A stretch of 56,404 bases of DNA, taken from contig NZ_MRCE01000004.1 in assembly GCF_001904725.1 (NCBI RefSeq), positions 1-56,404 of the forward strand, given 5' to 3'. A program made the translations under genes and the position numbers. The notes under the pieces are model-generated. The model saw nothing but the letters and a program-made list of their open reading frames with translations, was not told where the DNA came from and did not search any database. The DNA is from Phormidium ambiguum IAM M-71. GTDB taxonomy: Bacteria; Cyanobacteriota; Cyanobacteriia; Cyanobacteriales; Aerosakkonemataceae. Below are positions 44,872 to 54,757 of this stretch, piece by piece. The number at the start of each line of letters is the position of its first letter. The first letter of the stretch is position 1.

Positions 44872-45054
44872 GCCACAATTTAAGCTTTATTTAACCAATA
44901 AGCTTTAATAATTCTTAAATAACAGTAGAAATAAAATCTCAAATTCTCTAAAGTTAAAAATATATATTTGGGAAAATTTAATAACAAAAATTAGACGATA
45001 AATTTCGATAACTTTTAATAATTTTTCTGTAAAATCGCCTGGGGGAAATTCTCT

Positions 45055-47427
45055 ATGAGTGAGAGCAGGTATCCGGGCTGGAAATTAGGTTTAGGAATAG
45101 CGATCGCATTCGGGGGCGCGATCGCATTTCCCAGCAATACAGCTTTAGCACAAAGCCGCATTCTCCCGGACAACACGCTAGGGGCAGAAAGTTCTACTGT
45201 TACCCTCCCCGATGCAACTACTGATGAAATTCGCGGCGGTGCAATTCGGGGGTCAAATTTATTTCACAGTTTCCTAGAATTCAACGTCGGGGAAGGACGC
45301 GCCGCTTATTTTATCAGTCCTAATACAAATATCCTCAATATTTTGGCGAGAGTGACGGGGAGTGTGCGATCGGAAATTCTCGGCACTTTAGGCACTCGTG
45401 GCGGTGCAAATCCCAACTTATTTCTGATTAATCCCAATGGCATTATCTTTGGCCCTAATGCCAAACTCGATGTTAGCGGTTCCTTTGTGGCAAGTACAGC
45501 CAGAGGTTTTACCTTTGCAGATGGCACTTTTTTCAGTGCAACACAACCCCAAACTACACCCTTGCTAACTATCAGCGTCCCCGTTGGATTGCAATATGGG
45601 AGTAATGCCGGAAGTCTTCAAGTGCAAGGATCTCAACTAGAAGTACGGCCCGATCGAACTTTAGCCTTGGTGGGTGGCAATGTCAGCATTGATGGCGGAC
45701 AAATCCGAACCCCAGGAGGGCGGGTTGAGTTGGGAGGTTTACTGGGAGAAGGAACTGTTGGACTCAGTGTTAATAACGGATTGAGTTTTCCCCAAGAAAC
45801 GCTACGAGGAAATGTATTGCTGACCAATAGCTCGAAAGTGGAGGTTAGAGCAGGCGGTGGGGGTAATATTGGGATCTATGCTCGGAACATAGATATGTTG
45901 GCAGAAAGCGGACTACTGGCGGGAATAGCCTCTGGGTTGGGTTCTCCATATGCCGTAGCGGGAAATATTATCATGAATGCCACTGGTGCGATCGCTCTTG
46001 ATGGAAGTGTTGCCTTCAACGATGTGCGAGAGAATGCTGTCGGTCAAGCGGGCAACATCGATGTCATTACTGGGTCTCTTGCTCTCACCAACGGCGCTCA
46101 ACTGAGTTCCGGCACTATAGGCAAGGGAGATGGGGGAAGCATCACGATTAAGGCTTACGATACCGTTTCCTTGAATGGTTTCAACGAAGCCAATAGTGGG
46201 ATATTTACTCTGGTGTTTGGTGAAGGCAACGGGGGCACTATTGATATTACTACCGGGTCGCTTTCTGTAACTAATGGCGCTATCCTGGCTGCCAGCACCT
46301 TCGGACAGGGAAATGCAGGAACAGTGACCATTACCGCCCGCGATACGGTTTCCTTTGATGGGATTGTTTTTGAGGAGAGCAGCGACGATGTAATACCCAG
46401 CGCTACCATCATCACAGTGGGAGAGGGCGCTGTTGGCAATGGTGGCACTCTGGAGATCAACACGGGGTCGCTTTTTGTCACCAACGGCGCGGAATTGAGT
46501 TCCAAAACCTCTGGGCAAGGCAATGCAGGTAACATTACCATTCGAGCCAGAGATCGGGTTTCCTTTGATAGTGGTTATGTCTACAGCGACGTAGGAGAGG
46601 ACGCTGTTGGTAATGGGGGTAGCATTAATATTACGGCAGGAAGGCTTTCTCTTAGTAATGGCGCTGGACTAACTGCTACCAGTGACGGAAATGGTGCAGC
46701 AGGCAATATAGAAATTTCTGCTGATTCTATTCGTTTAGATAACGAAGCAGAAATTAGTGCTGATACTGTTGGGGGTCAGGGAAATATCCAAATGCGATCG
46801 CCTCTCCTAATCCTACGCCGCAACAGCAACATCACCACCAACGCACGAGGAACTAATATTCCTGGCGGCAATATCGCTCTCAATACCGACATCCTCGCCG
46901 CTTTAGAAAATAGTGATATCAGTGCCAATTCTCAAGACTTTCGCGGTGGTAATATCACCATCAACGCTCAAGGTATTTTTGGCACGCAGTTCCGGGAAGC
47001 ACCTACTCCAGCCAGCGACATCACCGCCACAGGTGCAAATTCTTCTTTAAGTGGCTCTGTGCAAATTAATACCCCCGATGTCGATCCTAGTCGCGGGTTA
47101 GTTCATACTCCCATTCAGCCAGTCAATGTGCAAGTTGCCCAAGGTTGCCAAGCAGGAGGAGAATCATCAATAGCATTTTTCGATTTAGGTAGAGGCGGTT
47201 TAGCACCCGATCCTTACGAACCTTTCAGTAGTAATAATATCTGGGAAGATGTGCCAAGCACAAACAGGGAAATTATTACCCAACCTAGTCAGCAAACAAG
47301 AACTACTACAACTTTGCCTGACAAAATTGTGGAGGCTCAAGGGTGGGTGACTAACGAAAAAGGAGAAGTTGTTTTGATTGCTAAAACTTCCTCCAGTCGT
47401 TCTTTAAATCCTTGTCGTTTGCGTTAA
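45055..47427 (+). CDS. Filamentous-haemagglutinin-type exoprotein (TPS domain)
   Basis: A 790-residue secreted beta-helix protein. The signal peptide (LGLGIAIAFGGAIAF) is cleaved near ALAQ-33. The N-terminal TPS/haemagglutination domain at about 35-230 has the hallmark motifs NPNLFLINPNGIIFGPNA. About 15 degenerate repeats (GNAGxxxITxRDxVSFD, GNGGxxxITxGxLxxTNGA) form the helix to about 640, and a C-terminal segment has two cysteines. Two-partner secretion normally needs an outer-membrane TpsB pore; none is in the window, so export would rely on a pore encoded elsewhere. It is followed by RTX and TPR-CHAT genes on the same strand. Confidence 0.93.
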   Translation: MSESRYPGWKLGLGIAIAFGGAIAFPSNTALAQSRILPDNTLGAESSTVTLPDATTDEIRGGAIRGSNLFHSFLEFNVGEGRAAYFISPNTNILNILARVTGSVRSEILGTLGTRGGANPNLFLINPNGIIFGPNAKLDVSGSFVASTARGFTFADGTFFSATQPQTTPLLTISVPVGLQYGSNAGSLQVQGSQLEVRPDRTLALVGGNVSIDGGQIRTPGGRVELGGLLGEGTVGLSVNNGLSFPQETLRGNVLLTNSSKVEVRAGGGGNIGIYARNIDMLAESGLLAGIASGLGSPYAVAGNIIMNATGAIALDGSVAFNDVRENAVGQAGNIDVITGSLALTNGAQLSSGTIGKGDGGSITIKAYDTVSLNGFNEANSGIFTLVFGEGNGGTIDITTGSLSVTNGAILAASTFGQGNAGTVTITARDTVSFDGIVFEESSDDVIPSATIITVGEGAVGNGGTLEINTGSLFVTNGAELSSKTSGQGNAGNITIRARDRVSFDSGYVYSDVGEDAVGNGGSINITAGRLSLSNGAGLTATSDGNGAAGNIEISADSIRLDNEAEISADTVGGQGNIQMRSPLLILRRNSNITTNARGTNIPGGNIALNTDILAALENSDISANSQDFRGGNITINAQGIFGTQFREAPTPASDITATGANSSLSGSVQINTPDVDPSRGLVHTPIQPVNVQVAQGCQAGGESSIAFFDLGRGGLAPDPYEPFSSNNIWEDVPSTNREIITQPSQQTRTTTTLPDKIVEAQGWVTNEKGEVVLIAKTSSSRSLNPCRLR

Positions 47428-47545
47428 CAAAATTTTCGATTTGAAATTTTCAATGGAGTAAAAAATTCCCTATTTTCAAAAAGAATTAAATCTTTAATTC
47501 TTGTATACCAAAGCTTTGAAGCAACTTCAAAGGAGGAATAGAGAA

Positions 47546-48736
47546 ATGTCTAACAGCGATTTAATTCTCTCTAGTACACTTCAACCAAGTGCTTCTATCG
47601 ATGGGCGTTCTCAAAAAGATTGGTCTGTCGATTGGTGGAAATATATCTATAGCATTCCAGCCGATGATAGCCATCCGATTCTTGACCAAAACGGTGCGAA
47701 AGCTGCTACAAATCAAACACCTCCAGTATTCTACTTTGTAGGTACTTTCGACGAATCTGGAGAAGCTAGGCGCAACGTTCAAATAGCACCCAACGAGGGG
47801 TATAAATATCTCTTTATGCCTCTTATCAATATGCAATGGGATGCAGTTCAACTTCCTGGTTTAACTGATGCACAAGTCCAAGGATTTACTAAAGCTCTAA
47901 CGGATACGGGATTAGCAGAAAATGGTGGGAGTCTCTTCGCATCTATTGACGGTGTGGCTGTGGGAAACTTAGAAGCTTATCGACAAACATCTGATGTCTT
48001 TGAATACACTCTTCCAGAAAATAATCTATTAGGGTTTTCAGCCGGGACAATTACAGGTTCTTTCGCTGATGGTTTCTATCTAGGGATTAACTTAGCAGGT
48101 TTACCACCAGAAGAACATACAATCAATTTTGGAGGAGTTTTTAATTTCGCAAACCTAGATATACCCGAAGAATTAGATTTAGAAGAGTTAGAAGACCTCT
48201 TCAATGGACAATTTTCACAAAATTTCACTTACAACATTTCCTTCAAACTTAACGAGATCGTTGGCACAAACGGTAAAGATACAAACGCTGTTCGCGGAAC
48301 CGTTGGATGGGACGATATTAACGGACTCAATGGTAAAGATTACATTGTTGCTTTAGAAGGTAATGATGTTCTTGATGGTGGGAATGGCATCGATACTCTG
48401 ATTGGAACTAATCCTAATATTCTCAATCCAGGGTTGGGAGAAATTGACATTTTTTACGGCGGAAATGCTTCAGACACTTTCGTATTAGGAGATGCCCAAA
48501 AGGTTTACTATACAGGAAATCAACTGAGTGACTACGCCCTCATCAAAGATTTTAAGACCGAGGATATCATTCAGCTTAAAGGGAATCGGTGTTTGTATGC
48601 GTTAAGTGAAAATTACTCACTCGGAGGCAAAAGCGGTACGAGCATTTTATTGGCGAATACTTGCGAACTCATTGGATTTGTTGAGGGAGTAACTGGCTTG
48701 ACTTTAGCGAGTAACGACTTTAGCTTTGTCTCCTAA
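47546..48736 (+). CDS. Unrecognised N-terminal domain with C-terminal RTX-like repeats
   Basis: A 396-residue protein. ATG 47546 follows AAGGAGG at good spacing; the ORF extension from 47501 is non-coding. Residues 1-240 form a domain I do not recognise (KDWSVDWWKYIYSIPADDSHPILD at the start). Residues about 250-340 contain RTX-type glycine/aspartate repeats (LNGKDYIVALEGNDVLDGGNGIDTLIG, FYGGNASDTFVLG) that bind calcium. The usual post-RTX segment (DFKTEDIIQLKG) is at the end. There is no signal peptide, so type I export is likely. Confidence 0.82.
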   Translation: MSNSDLILSSTLQPSASIDGRSQKDWSVDWWKYIYSIPADDSHPILDQNGAKAATNQTPPVFYFVGTFDESGEARRNVQIAPNEGYKYLFMPLINMQWDAVQLPGLTDAQVQGFTKALTDTGLAENGGSLFASIDGVAVGNLEAYRQTSDVFEYTLPENNLLGFSAGTITGSFADGFYLGINLAGLPPEEHTINFGGVFNFANLDIPEELDLEELEDLFNGQFSQNFTYNISFKLNEIVGTNGKDTNAVRGTVGWDDINGLNGKDYIVALEGNDVLDGGNGIDTLIGTNPNILNPGLGEIDIFYGGNASDTFVLGDAQKVYYTGNQLSDYALIKDFKTEDIIQLKGNRCLYALSENYSLGGKSGTSILLANTCELIGFVEGVTGLTLASNDFSFVS

Positions 48737-48781
48737 TTGAGTTACCTTGTGGCGATATGTTTGCTACAAATGCTTGGGACA

Positions 48782-48881
48782 GGGCGGGTTTTGATTTCAA
48801 TCTTATGACTGGGTATAGTAAGGGCGGGTTTAGCACATATCCTTGTGTTTCCCACAGATAATCTTTCATCAAAACCCGCCC
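48782..48881. repeat. Palindromic element with 14 bp perfect arms
   Basis: GGGCGGGTTTTGAT at 48782-48795 pairs with ATCAAAACCCGCCC at 48868-48881. A second partial arm GGGCGGGTTTA is at 48822. It is a MITE-like repeat in the gap before the TPR-CHAT gene. Confidence 0.65.
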
Positions 48882-48952
48882 CTATTCTATTTGTATCAAT
48901 CATTGGGGTAAATGATATAAGTCGCTGTCGTTTACGTTAAGGAAATTTGATT

Positions 48953-51670
48953 ATGATGGCGCACTATCGAATACAAAAACTAATTGTTTTACCATTGTTG
49001 GGATTCGTTATTATCCCATCTGTTTCGGCTTTTCCAGAGTTACGGGTTGAACAAGTATCTCATATTTTCACGGCTAAAATTTCTCAAGGTTATAATTCTC
49101 AATTGTTATTACAAGAAGGGATAGAACGCTACAATGATGAACAGTTTTCATCGGCAATTAAGATTTTTGAACAAGCTTTAACTGTTAGTCAAGGAGAGTA
49201 TCTCAATCAAGCATTACTACTGCGTTATTTGTCCTTAGCTTATCAGCATTTAGGACGGTGGCAAGAAGCGGAAAAGGCCATTACCCAAAGTTTGCAACTG
49301 CTGGAAAATAAACAAGATCTAGCTAGTACCCAAGCTTATTTAGAAGTTTTCGCTAAAGTTTTGAATACTCAAGGACGTTTACAATGGGCGAAAGGGCAAT
49401 TTTCTGAAGCTTTAGAAACTTGGAAACAAGCTAGTACTGTTTATAAACAAGCGGGAAACGATCGCGGTGTTATCGGTAGTTTAATTAATCAAGCTGAAGC
49501 TTTACAAGCATTAGGATTGAGCAGTCAGGCTGAATCGGAATTACTGAAAGTTGAGCAAGTATTATTACAGCAATCAGATGCTAATCTCAAGGCAACAGGT
49601 TTACAAAATCTCGGTGCAACTTTGCGGCGAGTTGGTAATCTGAAAAAGTCACGGGAAGTTTTGCAAAAAAGTTGGCAAGTTGCTGAAGAATTTCAACTTC
49701 CGAAAGCGGAAAGTTCTGCTTTGCTAGAATTAGGAAATACGGAACGTGCTTTAGGGAATCAAGCTTTAGCGATCGCTAAACCAGAAGAGGAACAAAAACA
49801 TCGCCAAAGTGCGATCGCATTTTATCACCAAGCCGCTAATTCCCCTAGCGTCCGACTCTCGGCGCAACTAAATTTACTCAGCCTTTTAATAGAAACAGGT
49901 CAATGGTCAGAAGCAGTACCCTTAAGTGTAACTTTGCAACAAGCGATCGCAAATTTACCTCCCAGTCAAACTAATATTTATGCTCGATTAAACTTGGCGC
50001 GAAATCTCTCTTGTCTTGCATCAGATATTGACAAAACAGCTTTGGTGTGTATTGGGAGCGATCGACAAGAACAACTCAGCCTACCCCTTCCCAGTATTCC
50101 CCCGAATACCTTGAACACGCGAGAAATTGGCCAAATTTTAACTAGTGCGATCGAACAATCGCGCATCCTCAAAGACCGCAAAGCCGAATCCTACGCCCTT
50201 GGACAACTGGGCGGATTGTACGAAGCAACTCAACAATTCAGCGCCGCCCAAGAACTAACTCAGCAAGCCCTTCTGTTAGCCGATCGAATCCAAGCCGCCG
50301 ATTTGCGATATCGTTGGGAATGGCAATTAGGGCGTTTGTGGGAAAAACAGGGAGACAACAAAAAAGCATTAATTGCATATAAACAAGCGGTTAAAACACT
50401 AAATTCTGTTCGCAAAGATTTACTCGCTATTAATTCCGATGTGCAATTTTCATTCCGGGACAATGTAGAACCTTTACACCGCAAATTAGTCGATTTGCTA
50501 TTGCGAACTGAAGGAAACTTACAACCTAGTCAAGAAAATCTCCAGGAAGCACTTGGGGTTATTGACTCCTTGCGGTTAGCAGAATTAGAAAATTTTCTTA
50601 ACTGTAACCTTAGTCAAAGCGTGCAAATTTCCCAGGATATTAACAAAGTAGATAAACAAGCAGGATTTATTTATCCAATTATCTTGGAAGACCGCTTAGA
50701 AATTATTTTTCAACTTCCCGGACAATCTCTCAAACACTATGTTACTCCAGTTAAAAGAACTGAAATGGAAAAAGTTGTCCTAGAACTGCGAGAAAATATT
50801 TTAAGACGAAATCGACCAGAAATTGCGATCGCAAAAGCAAGTCAGATCTATGAATGGTTAATTTCACCCATTGAGCCAGATTTGCAAAAACAAAGTCAAA
50901 TCAAAACTTTAGTATTTGTGTTAGATGGGGCGCTGCGAAATATTCCTATGTCCGTTCTTTACGATCGCAAACGCGAAGAGTATTTGCTACAAAAACAGTA
51001 TGCTATTGCGATCGTTCCCGGCTTACAAATTTTCGATCTCCGACCTTTGCAGCGACAACGTTTAAATGTTTTAGCAGCTGGAGTCAGTGAAAAACGGGAA
51101 ATTGCAGGGCGCTTATTCGCAGAACTTCCGAATGTAGTTCAAGAAGTGCAGCAAATTAGAACTGTTGTACCTTCAGAATCACTTTTAAACCCAAGATTTA
51201 CAGAAGCAAATCTGCAACAACAGCTTAACTTAGGCAATTTTTCTACTGTTCATATTGCCACTCATGGTAACTTCAGTTCTGACCCAGAAGAAACCTATAT
51301 TTTGGCTTATAATCAACTACTCAACAGCAACAATTTAAACAATTTGCTGCGGAGTAATAATCATAGTAGTCGATCGAGTTTTGTGGAATTACTCGTCCTC
51401 AGTGCTTGCGAAACAGCCCAAGGTGATAATCGAGCAACTTTAGGGTTAGCTGGACTCACTGTGCGAGCAGGAGTACGCAGTACATTAGCAACATTATGGC
51501 AGGTGAGCGATCGTTCTACCTCGGCACTCATGCAGCAATTCTACAAAGAATTAACTAAGCCTGAAATGACAAAAGCCGAAGCACTGCATCAGGCTCAATT
51601 AGAGCTATTTAAACAATACAAAGCTCCCTATCATTGGGCATCTTATGTTTTAGTTGGCAATTGGTTATAA
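48953..51670 (+). CDS. TPR-CHAT caspase-like protein
   Basis: A 905-residue protein. The N-terminal signal-like helix (LIVLPLLGFVIIPSVSAF) suggests export. About ten TPR units span residues 40-500 and the C-terminal CHAT domain 600-905 has the His-Cys dyad H771 (IATHGNF) and C819 (LSACETAQGD). ATG 48953 is preferred: AAGGA lies nine bases before it, while TTG 48947 is poor. TPR-CHAT proteins act as proteases in bacterial programmed-death and defence systems; their role beside exoproteins in cyanobacteria is undefined. It is the second CHAT protein in this neighbourhood. Confidence 0.92.
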   Translation: MMAHYRIQKLIVLPLLGFVIIPSVSAFPELRVEQVSHIFTAKISQGYNSQLLLQEGIERYNDEQFSSAIKIFEQALTVSQGEYLNQALLLRYLSLAYQHLGRWQEAEKAITQSLQLLENKQDLASTQAYLEVFAKVLNTQGRLQWAKGQFSEALETWKQASTVYKQAGNDRGVIGSLINQAEALQALGLSSQAESELLKVEQVLLQQSDANLKATGLQNLGATLRRVGNLKKSREVLQKSWQVAEEFQLPKAESSALLELGNTERALGNQALAIAKPEEEQKHRQSAIAFYHQAANSPSVRLSAQLNLLSLLIETGQWSEAVPLSVTLQQAIANLPPSQTNIYARLNLARNLSCLASDIDKTALVCIGSDRQEQLSLPLPSIPPNTLNTREIGQILTSAIEQSRILKDRKAESYALGQLGGLYEATQQFSAAQELTQQALLLADRIQAADLRYRWEWQLGRLWEKQGDNKKALIAYKQAVKTLNSVRKDLLAINSDVQFSFRDNVEPLHRKLVDLLLRTEGNLQPSQENLQEALGVIDSLRLAELENFLNCNLSQSVQISQDINKVDKQAGFIYPIILEDRLEIIFQLPGQSLKHYVTPVKRTEMEKVVLELRENILRRNRPEIAIAKASQIYEWLISPIEPDLQKQSQIKTLVFVLDGALRNIPMSVLYDRKREEYLLQKQYAIAIVPGLQIFDLRPLQRQRLNVLAAGVSEKREIAGRLFAELPNVVQEVQQIRTVVPSESLLNPRFTEANLQQQLNLGNFSTVHIATHGNFSSDPEETYILAYNQLLNSNNLNNLLRSNNHSSRSSFVELLVLSACETAQGDNRATLGLAGLTVRAGVRSTLATLWQVSDRSTSALMQQFYKELTKPEMTKAEALHQAQLELFKQYKAPYHWASYVLVGNWL

Positions 51671-51701
51671 GTAGTCATCTCTGTCTCAATGTTTGAAAGG
51701 A

Positions 51702-51727
51702 CTGGAACCAGTGACCCCTACGAGTAC
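51702..51727 (-). pseudogene. tRNA T-arm/variable-region remnant
   Basis: GGACTGGAACCAGTGACCCC followed by TACGA copies, with one substitution, the segment 51934-51958 of the tRNA-Val gene 230 bases away. It corresponds to the T-loop, variable loop and 3' anticodon stem. It is a decayed partial tRNA copy. Confidence 0.65.
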
Positions 51728-51790
51728 TGTTTTAGGTAAATCAACCTTACCAGCTAGATAGAAGCGGGTTAGAAGCTCTTTAATGCTTAG

Positions 51791-51830
51791 GTCAGATTTA
51801 TGTCAGCTTTATGTCAGTTTCTTATGTCAG
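51791..51830. repeat. Four GTCAG direct repeats spaced 11, 11 and 13 bases
   Basis: GTCAG begins at 51791, 51802, 51813 and 51826, within TTTATGTCAG units. Helical-turn spacing of short direct repeats is the binding pattern of OmpR/PhoB-type regulators. No gene starts immediately downstream, so the role is open. Confidence 0.4.
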
Positions 51831-51922
51831 ATGACTTTGATAACAGGTTTTAATCCAAAATGTAAAGTGACACAGAAGGCTGAAACCCTTACCAGTGGTT
51901 AATTTGAGATTGATTAACTAAA

Positions 51923-51996
<74 letters not shown>

Positions 51997-52293
51997 TCGG
52001 ATTTATGAATATAACATACATTTTCAACTTGCGTGCAAATTTTGGTCAATATTTTTGCAGCTTGCATACTACTGAATGTTACATTACGGAAAATTAGGTA
52101 TGCACAACTTTCGGAGAAATATTTGTTTCTTAAGATAGATTTAATATTTACCCTTGAATAGATTTAATGTATATTGAGATTTGTAAAGAAAAAGTACCCT
52201 GTCGATCGTCCAATCCCACTCTCATGAAAGAACTTAACGAGCCTTTTACTTAGAGGAAAAAGTCTCCTAACCTAAATTCTTAGTCCTAAAATT

Positions 52294-54627
52294 ATGCTAA
52301 CGAGAGGATATATGCACAGCCTGGAAACAAATATCAACCAACCTCATCAAATCCCAGGTGAAGTAAAAGAAAGCCATGACAATGTTAATCAAAATCACCG
52401 TCATGGCAAAGTCGTACCATTACAGAATTTCTTAAGTCAAGAAGCACATCAGGTACTTAAATTTTTTTCAGGTGGAGAGGAAGCTTTACTTCGTCAGGTA
52501 GTTAAGTCAGCGCCAGTATTTTTTTACTGTTTGGATCGCAATGGTATTTTTACTATTGCGGAGGGTAAAGCTTTAGAAATCTTAGAGTTACAGCCACATA
52601 AATTAATTGGAAAGTCAATATTTGAACTTTTCGATCAATTACCGGACTTTTTAGCTAATATTCGGACTAGTTTAGCTGGTAGAGAAGTTGTTTGGCAATC
52701 AACGATCGCTAATATGGTGTTTGACAACCATGTTACACCTTTAAGGCAAACAAACGGCGAGATTGTTGGTTTAGTGGGAATTTCTGTGTTAAATATCACT
52801 CAACATCAACAAACGGAAGAACAGTTAAGGTTGTTAGCAGCAGCCGTTAACTATGCTGAAGATGCCGTAATAATTACTTCTACTAACTTGGAACCTCCAG
52901 GCCCTTTTATAGTATTTGTTAATCCTGCATTTACAAAAATAACAGGTTACACTGCCGAAGAAGTGATTGGTCGAAATCCACGTTTTTTACAAGGGCCAAA
53001 TACTGACCGGACGGTTTTAAATAGATTGAGACAAACTTTAGAAGCGGGAGAAGTTTTTTACGGGGAAGCAATTAACTATCGTAAAGATGGTACAGAATTT
53101 TATAATGAATGGCATATTGAACCAATTCGGGACACACAAGGTCGAATCACTCATTATTTGGGAGTGCAAAGAGACATTACAGCACGAAAAAGAGCGGAAG
53201 CGCAATTAATTCATAATGCTTTGTATGATAGTTTAACGGGTTTGCCGAATCGAACTTTATGGAAACGTCGTTTAGCCGAAGCCATTGAGAAAGCTAAACA
53301 ATGTCAAGATTACTTGTTTGCTGTCCTATTTTTAGACTTAGATCGCTTCAAGTTAGTCAATGATAGTTTAGGGCATTTAGCAGGTGATGAATTACTGTTT
53401 GCGATCGCTAAACGACTACAATCTACTTTACGACCTACTGATACTGTGGCCCGATTAGGTGGCGATGAATTTGGGATTTTGCTGACCAACATTAACGAAT
53501 TAGAAAATATTACTAATGTTGTTAATCGGATTCAAGATAGTGTTAGACAACCACTAAAATTAAATGGGCAAGAAGTTTTTACTACTACTAGTATTGGAAT
53601 TGCTTTATCTTCCGCAGGCTACGATTGTCCCCAAGATTTGATGCGAGATGCTGATATTGCCATGTATCGAGCAAAAGCTTTAGGTAAAGCCCGTTCTTGT
53701 TTGTTTAACAAAACCATGCACCAAATAGCGGTGGATAGATTACGCTTGGAATCTGATTTGCGGCGGGCTTTGGAACGGCAAGAGTTAAGGTTACATTATC
53801 AACCAATTGTTTCTCTCAATCAAGGGGAAATTACTGGTTTTGAAGCATTAGTACGTTGGGAACATCCAGAAAAAGGTTTGATTTCTCCCGATGAGTTTAT
53901 TCCTGTAGCTGAAGAAACGGGATTAATTAATCAGATTGGTTGGTGGGTGCTGCGGGAAGCTTGCTTAACATTAAGAATTTGGCAATTAACTTTCCCTAAA
54001 GAAACACCTTTAACTATGAGTGTTAATCTTTCGGGTAAACAATTTGCTCAACCGGGATTAATTGAAAAGGTGGATTCGATTTTACAGGAAACTGGGTGCG
54101 ATCGCAATTCCCTAAAACTTGAACTTACTGAAAGCGCTATTATGGATCGTAGCGATGCTAATTTTATTTTGGAAAACTTACGAGCTTTAGGAATCAAATT
54201 AGACATAGATGATTTTGGTATTGGTTACTCTTCCTTGGATCGTTTGTCTCAATTTCCCATCAATACTTTAAAAATAGACAAATCTTTTGTCAGTCGGATT
54301 GATGCTGGGGGCAGAAATATCGAAATTATCAAAGCGATCGTGACTTTAGCTCATACTTTAGGAATGAATGTTGTTGCAGAAGGTGTGGAAACTAGCCAGC
54401 AATTAACTCAATTGCAAGCACTTAATTGTGAATTTGCTCAAGGTTATTTGTTCTCTAAACCTTTGAATAGTAAAGCAGCTGAAGCATTATTATCATCTCA
54501 ACCAAAGTGGTTTTGTCCAGCAAAAATAGAAGAAAACAATCAGTTAACAAGACCTATGAATCATATAAATTGGGTAAGTAAAATATCTAAACCACAACAA
54601 ATTCAGTCAATTCAAGCAGCTAGTTAA
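52294..54627 (+). CDS. PAS-PAS-GGDEF-EAL cyclic-di-GMP enzyme
   Basis: A 777-residue soluble protein with an N-terminal linker, PAS 1 at about 65-170, PAS 2 at about 180-298, GGDEF at about 305-465 and EAL at about 485-730. GGDEF is intact (389-393), as is EAL (517-519, GFEALVRWEH), so both diguanylate cyclase and phosphodiesterase activity are possible. PAS 2 is LOV-like but reads GRNPRFLQG with Pro229 where photoactive LOV domains have Cys, so it should not form the flavin adduct. ATG 52312 (residue 7), just after GAGAGGA, is a possible true start. No regulator is adjacent. Confidence 0.93.
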   Translation: MLTRGYMHSLETNINQPHQIPGEVKESHDNVNQNHRHGKVVPLQNFLSQEAHQVLKFFSGGEEALLRQVVKSAPVFFYCLDRNGIFTIAEGKALEILELQPHKLIGKSIFELFDQLPDFLANIRTSLAGREVVWQSTIANMVFDNHVTPLRQTNGEIVGLVGISVLNITQHQQTEEQLRLLAAAVNYAEDAVIITSTNLEPPGPFIVFVNPAFTKITGYTAEEVIGRNPRFLQGPNTDRTVLNRLRQTLEAGEVFYGEAINYRKDGTEFYNEWHIEPIRDTQGRITHYLGVQRDITARKRAEAQLIHNALYDSLTGLPNRTLWKRRLAEAIEKAKQCQDYLFAVLFLDLDRFKLVNDSLGHLAGDELLFAIAKRLQSTLRPTDTVARLGGDEFGILLTNINELENITNVVNRIQDSVRQPLKLNGQEVFTTTSIGIALSSAGYDCPQDLMRDADIAMYRAKALGKARSCLFNKTMHQIAVDRLRLESDLRRALERQELRLHYQPIVSLNQGEITGFEALVRWEHPEKGLISPDEFIPVAEETGLINQIGWWVLREACLTLRIWQLTFPKETPLTMSVNLSGKQFAQPGLIEKVDSILQETGCDRNSLKLELTESAIMDRSDANFILENLRALGIKLDIDDFGIGYSSLDRLSQFPINTLKIDKSFVSRIDAGGRNIEIIKAIVTLAHTLGMNVVAEGVETSQQLTQLQALNCEFAQGYLFSKPLNSKAAEALLSSQPKWFCPAKIEENNQLTRPMNHINWVSKISKPQQIQSIQAAS

Positions 54628-54757
54628 AAGATGGAATTCTCTCCTATTTATTGGGGAACTGGGGATTGGGGACAAGGAGATTTCTCCCTTTGACCTTTTT
54701 TCTGCCTTCTGCTACCACAAAATCTGCGCTTACAAAACTTCGTCTTTTTTGTTCCAT

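Noticed and set aside
45913..46541. Reverse-strand ORFs of 128-201 codons within the exoprotein gene
   Set aside because: Repeat-derived open frames opposite a clear coding sequence.
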